Source: Thioclava atlantica (GTDB lineage Bacteria; Pseudomonadota; Alphaproteobacteria; Rhodobacterales; Rhodobacteraceae). From it: a stretch of 64,000 nucleotides of DNA. The DNA is taken from contig NZ_AQRC01000001.1 in assembly GCF_000737065.1 (NCBI RefSeq), forward strand, positions 1-64,000, in the 5' to 3' direction. The position numbers and the translations under genes are program-made. Below the pieces are notes generated by a model, which had not been told where the DNA came from, ran no database searches, and saw nothing but the letters and a program-made list of their open reading frames with translations. Numbering within the stretch: the stretch's first letter is position 1; the number at the start of each line of letters is the position of its first letter. Below, piece after piece: positions 62,410 to 64,000 of this stretch.

Positions 62410-63971
62410 AATCCCTGCTGCTGATAATGCTTCTGGCCGGCGCGGCGTTCACGGCGCCGCTGACAACCGCGCATGCCGAAGCGCAGGCGAAAGGGACGGT
62501 CGAGACGAGCTCTGTCACCGTGCAGACCTTCACGCTGTCGAAAGTCGAGTTCGATCCGTCGAGCTATCTCGCACCCGAGCAGCTGCAAAAGGTCGCCGCG
62601 CAATACACGGGCCGCCCGATCAGCTTCGACGATCTGACGAAGATGATCAAAGAGATCAAACGGCTTTACGTTGTCGCGGGGGTGCCCACGGCAGAGCCCG
62701 TTCTGCCGCCGCAGGAGATCCGCAACGGCGTGCTGCATGTCGCGCTGATCGAGGCGAAGGTCGAGTCGGTGAAGATCGAGGGCTTCCCGCGCACCAACCC
62801 GGCTTTCCTGCGCGACCGCCTCTCGCTGCCGCTCGATGAAAAGCCCGATTTCGAAGAGATCGCCCGTGAACTGCGCGTCTTCGACCTTTCCTACGATATC
62901 CGTCCGTCGCTGAAATTCTCGCCCGGTACCGCTCCGGGCACGACCGTCGCGACGATCTATGGCGACGCGCCCAAGCGTTTCACCGCGACCCTGTCGGCCG
63001 ACAATTACGGTCGCCCCGAGACGGGCCGCGCCCGGGCCTCGCTCTTCGTGCGTTGGGCGAGTGTGACGGGCGTGCGCGATGCGCTCTCCTTGCAGGCGCA
63101 GAAGTCGCAAGGGGCTTCGGCCTATTCGCTTGGCTATTCGCGGCCGATCGGCCCGAAAGGCGGTGTCGTGACGGCGGCGATCAGCCGCTCGAACAGCGCG
63201 ATCATCGGGGGCGAATTCGTCCCGGTCCAGATCACCTCGGATTCCACCGATTTTACCGTCAATTACCGACGCCCGTTCAAGATCGGGCCGGATCGCTATT
63301 ACACCTTCGAAGGCGGGTTCGATGCCGGGCGCGACAAGTCCAAGGCGGGCTCGATCGGGTTCTCGGATATCTCGCTGCGCGAGGTCTACGCGATCGGGCG
63401 GTTCTATCGGCAATGGCCGAAAGCGCGTGCGAGCATCGGACTCGGGGTCCGGATCGGGCGGGCGGATGCCAAAGGCACTTCCGAGACCGAGGGGCCTTAC
63501 CAGCTGATCTATGGGGATGCGAGCTTCAGCACGCCTCTGGGTACGCTGCTGCAATTCGACGCGACCGCGAATTTCCAGATCGCGCCGGGCCAGAACCTGC
63601 CGGTGTCGCGCCTGATCACGGCCGGTGGGGTGGGCAGCGTGCGCGGCTATCCCAGCGAGGTGCGCGGCGGCGATTCCGGGGTTGTTCTGAACCTCCAGAT
63701 TTCCAAGCGCGAGCCCTTCTCGTGGATGAAGGGGCGGTTGAACGTGCGGCCCTTCGCCTTTGTCGATGCGGCGGCCGTGGTGCCCTATCGCGCTTCGGGG
63801 GGCTTCGATTCCAGTCAGGACGTGCTGGCCTCGCTCGGGGTCGGCGCGGCCACGGCCCTGCGCGAGAAAGTGGCGTTGCTGGCGAGCGTCGGTGTGCCGC
63901 TGAAAAAGACTTTGGGCTTCTCCGATGTAGGCAAACCAACGGTCTATGTCGGGCTTGATTATAAATTCTGA
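62406..63971 (+). CDS. Two-partner secretion outer-membrane transporter (ShlB/FhaC/HecB family)
   Basis: The 521-aa protein has a signal peptide (MKSLLLIMLLAGAAFTAPLT if GTG 62,406 is the start), a POTRA_2 domain (PEQLQKVAAQYTGRPISFDD, then VALIEAKVESVKIEGF) and a C-terminal 16-strand barrel with VRGYPSEVRGGDSG, the conserved loop-6 motif, and the terminal Phe of outer-membrane proteins (VYVGLDYKF). It should export a large TpsA partner, whose gene probably starts at 63,986. Confidence 0.9.
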   Translation: MKSLLLIMLLAGAAFTAPLTTAHAEAQAKGTVETSSVTVQTFTLSKVEFDPSSYLAPEQLQKVAAQYTGRPISFDDLTKMIKEIKRLYVVAGVPTAEPVLPPQEIRNGVLHVALIEAKVESVKIEGFPRTNPAFLRDRLSLPLDEKPDFEEIARELRVFDLSYDIRPSLKFSPGTAPGTTVATIYGDAPKRFTATLSADNYGRPETGRARASLFVRWASVTGVRDALSLQAQKSQGASAYSLGYSRPIGPKGGVVTAAISRSNSAIIGGEFVPVQITSDSTDFTVNYRRPFKIGPDRYYTFEGGFDAGRDKSKAGSIGFSDISLREVYAIGRFYRQWPKARASIGLGVRIGRADAKGTSETEGPYQLIYGDASFSTPLGTLLQFDATANFQIAPGQNLPVSRLITAGGVGSVRGYPSEVRGGDSGVVLNLQISKREPFSWMKGRLNVRPFAFVDAAAVVPYRASGGFDSSQDVLASLGVGAATALREKVALLASVGVPLKKTLGFSDVGKPTVYVGLDYKF

Positions 63972-63985
63972 GGAGAACCGAGAGA

Positions 63986-64000
63986 ATGACCAAGATGATT
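63986..64000 (+). CDS. Start of next gene, cut by window end (probable TpsA exoprotein)
   Basis: ATG at 63,986 follows AGGAG (63,971-63,975) after the transporter stop, and opens MTKMI. Only five codons are visible. TpsA exoprotein genes usually follow tpsB, so this is the likely identity, but the sequence itself does not show it. Confidence 0.4.

Noticed and set aside
1-64000. CRISPR array
   Set aside because: No series of regularly spaced identical direct repeats was seen; the only phased repeats are the three hipBA operators.

Overview
The window comes from an alphaproteobacterium, most probably a member of the Rhodobacterales. It has GC-rich coding sequence, a clade I Tat-exported NosZ, NnrS next to a DUF1858 gene, CoxG/XdhC-type molybdo-hydroxylase genes and a tRNA-Phe 3' end of alphaproteobacterial type. 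Almost all of it (about 1-61,020) looks like an accessory island. A tyrosine recombinase gene (59,380-60,771) lies beside a 48-nt copy of the tRNA-Phe 3' end (60,973-61,020). Right of that point, host-like genes begin (an IalB-like protein and a two-partner-secretion transporter).

1-17,290: a segment bounded by inverted copies of the same IS21-family end (1-63 and 16,972-17,034 match perfectly over 63 bp in opposite orientation). Each end cuts a gene: a DNA methyltransferase on the left and a C45 hydrolase on the right. Inside are small unknown genes, a glycosyltransferase, a hipBA toxin-antitoxin module on its own inverted-repeat element nested in an IS3 transposase, a ydcF gene split around a GSU2403-type nucleotidyltransferase gene, a MobV relaxase, an rpoN paralogue, and a peptide-type ABC operon behind a -24/-12 promoter.

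17,291-22,271: a leftward sulfur/lipid operon (cysteine desulfurase remnant, two rhodaneses, DsrE-like, DUF1499, MFS transporter, fatty acid hydroxylase-like protein). It is divergent from an ArsR-rhodanese fusion regulator, with a 26-bp dyad between them.

22,450-36,616: a catabolic cluster. It contains a MocA-like Moco cytidylyltransferase, a NIPSNAP protein and a TetR regulator, then one long operon with a CUT1 ABC importer, a three-subunit molybdo-hydroxylase, a 3-hydroxyisobutyrate-dehydrogenase-like enzyme, CoxG, an M20 hydrolase and XdhC. A shared 14-bp palindrome lies before tetR and before the operon.

36,617-46,800: decayed respiratory and regulatory genes (Rieske, ctaB, a sensor kinase and its response regulator, a cupredoxin, a methyltransferase) around intact genes. 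The intact ones include cytochrome c, SHOCT, DUF2127 and PAP2 genes and a copper operon (copA, DUF302, copZ, glutaredoxin) preceded by a textbook MerR/CueR-type promoter with a 19-bp spacer.

46,803-58,429: the nitrous oxide reduction region: nnrS, a Dnr/NnrR-type regulator, DUF1858, pseudoazurin and nosRZDFYLX, with palindromic TTGCG-N4-CGCAA boxes in the pseudoazurin/nosR gap. All alignments here were made by eye; no database search or computation was run.
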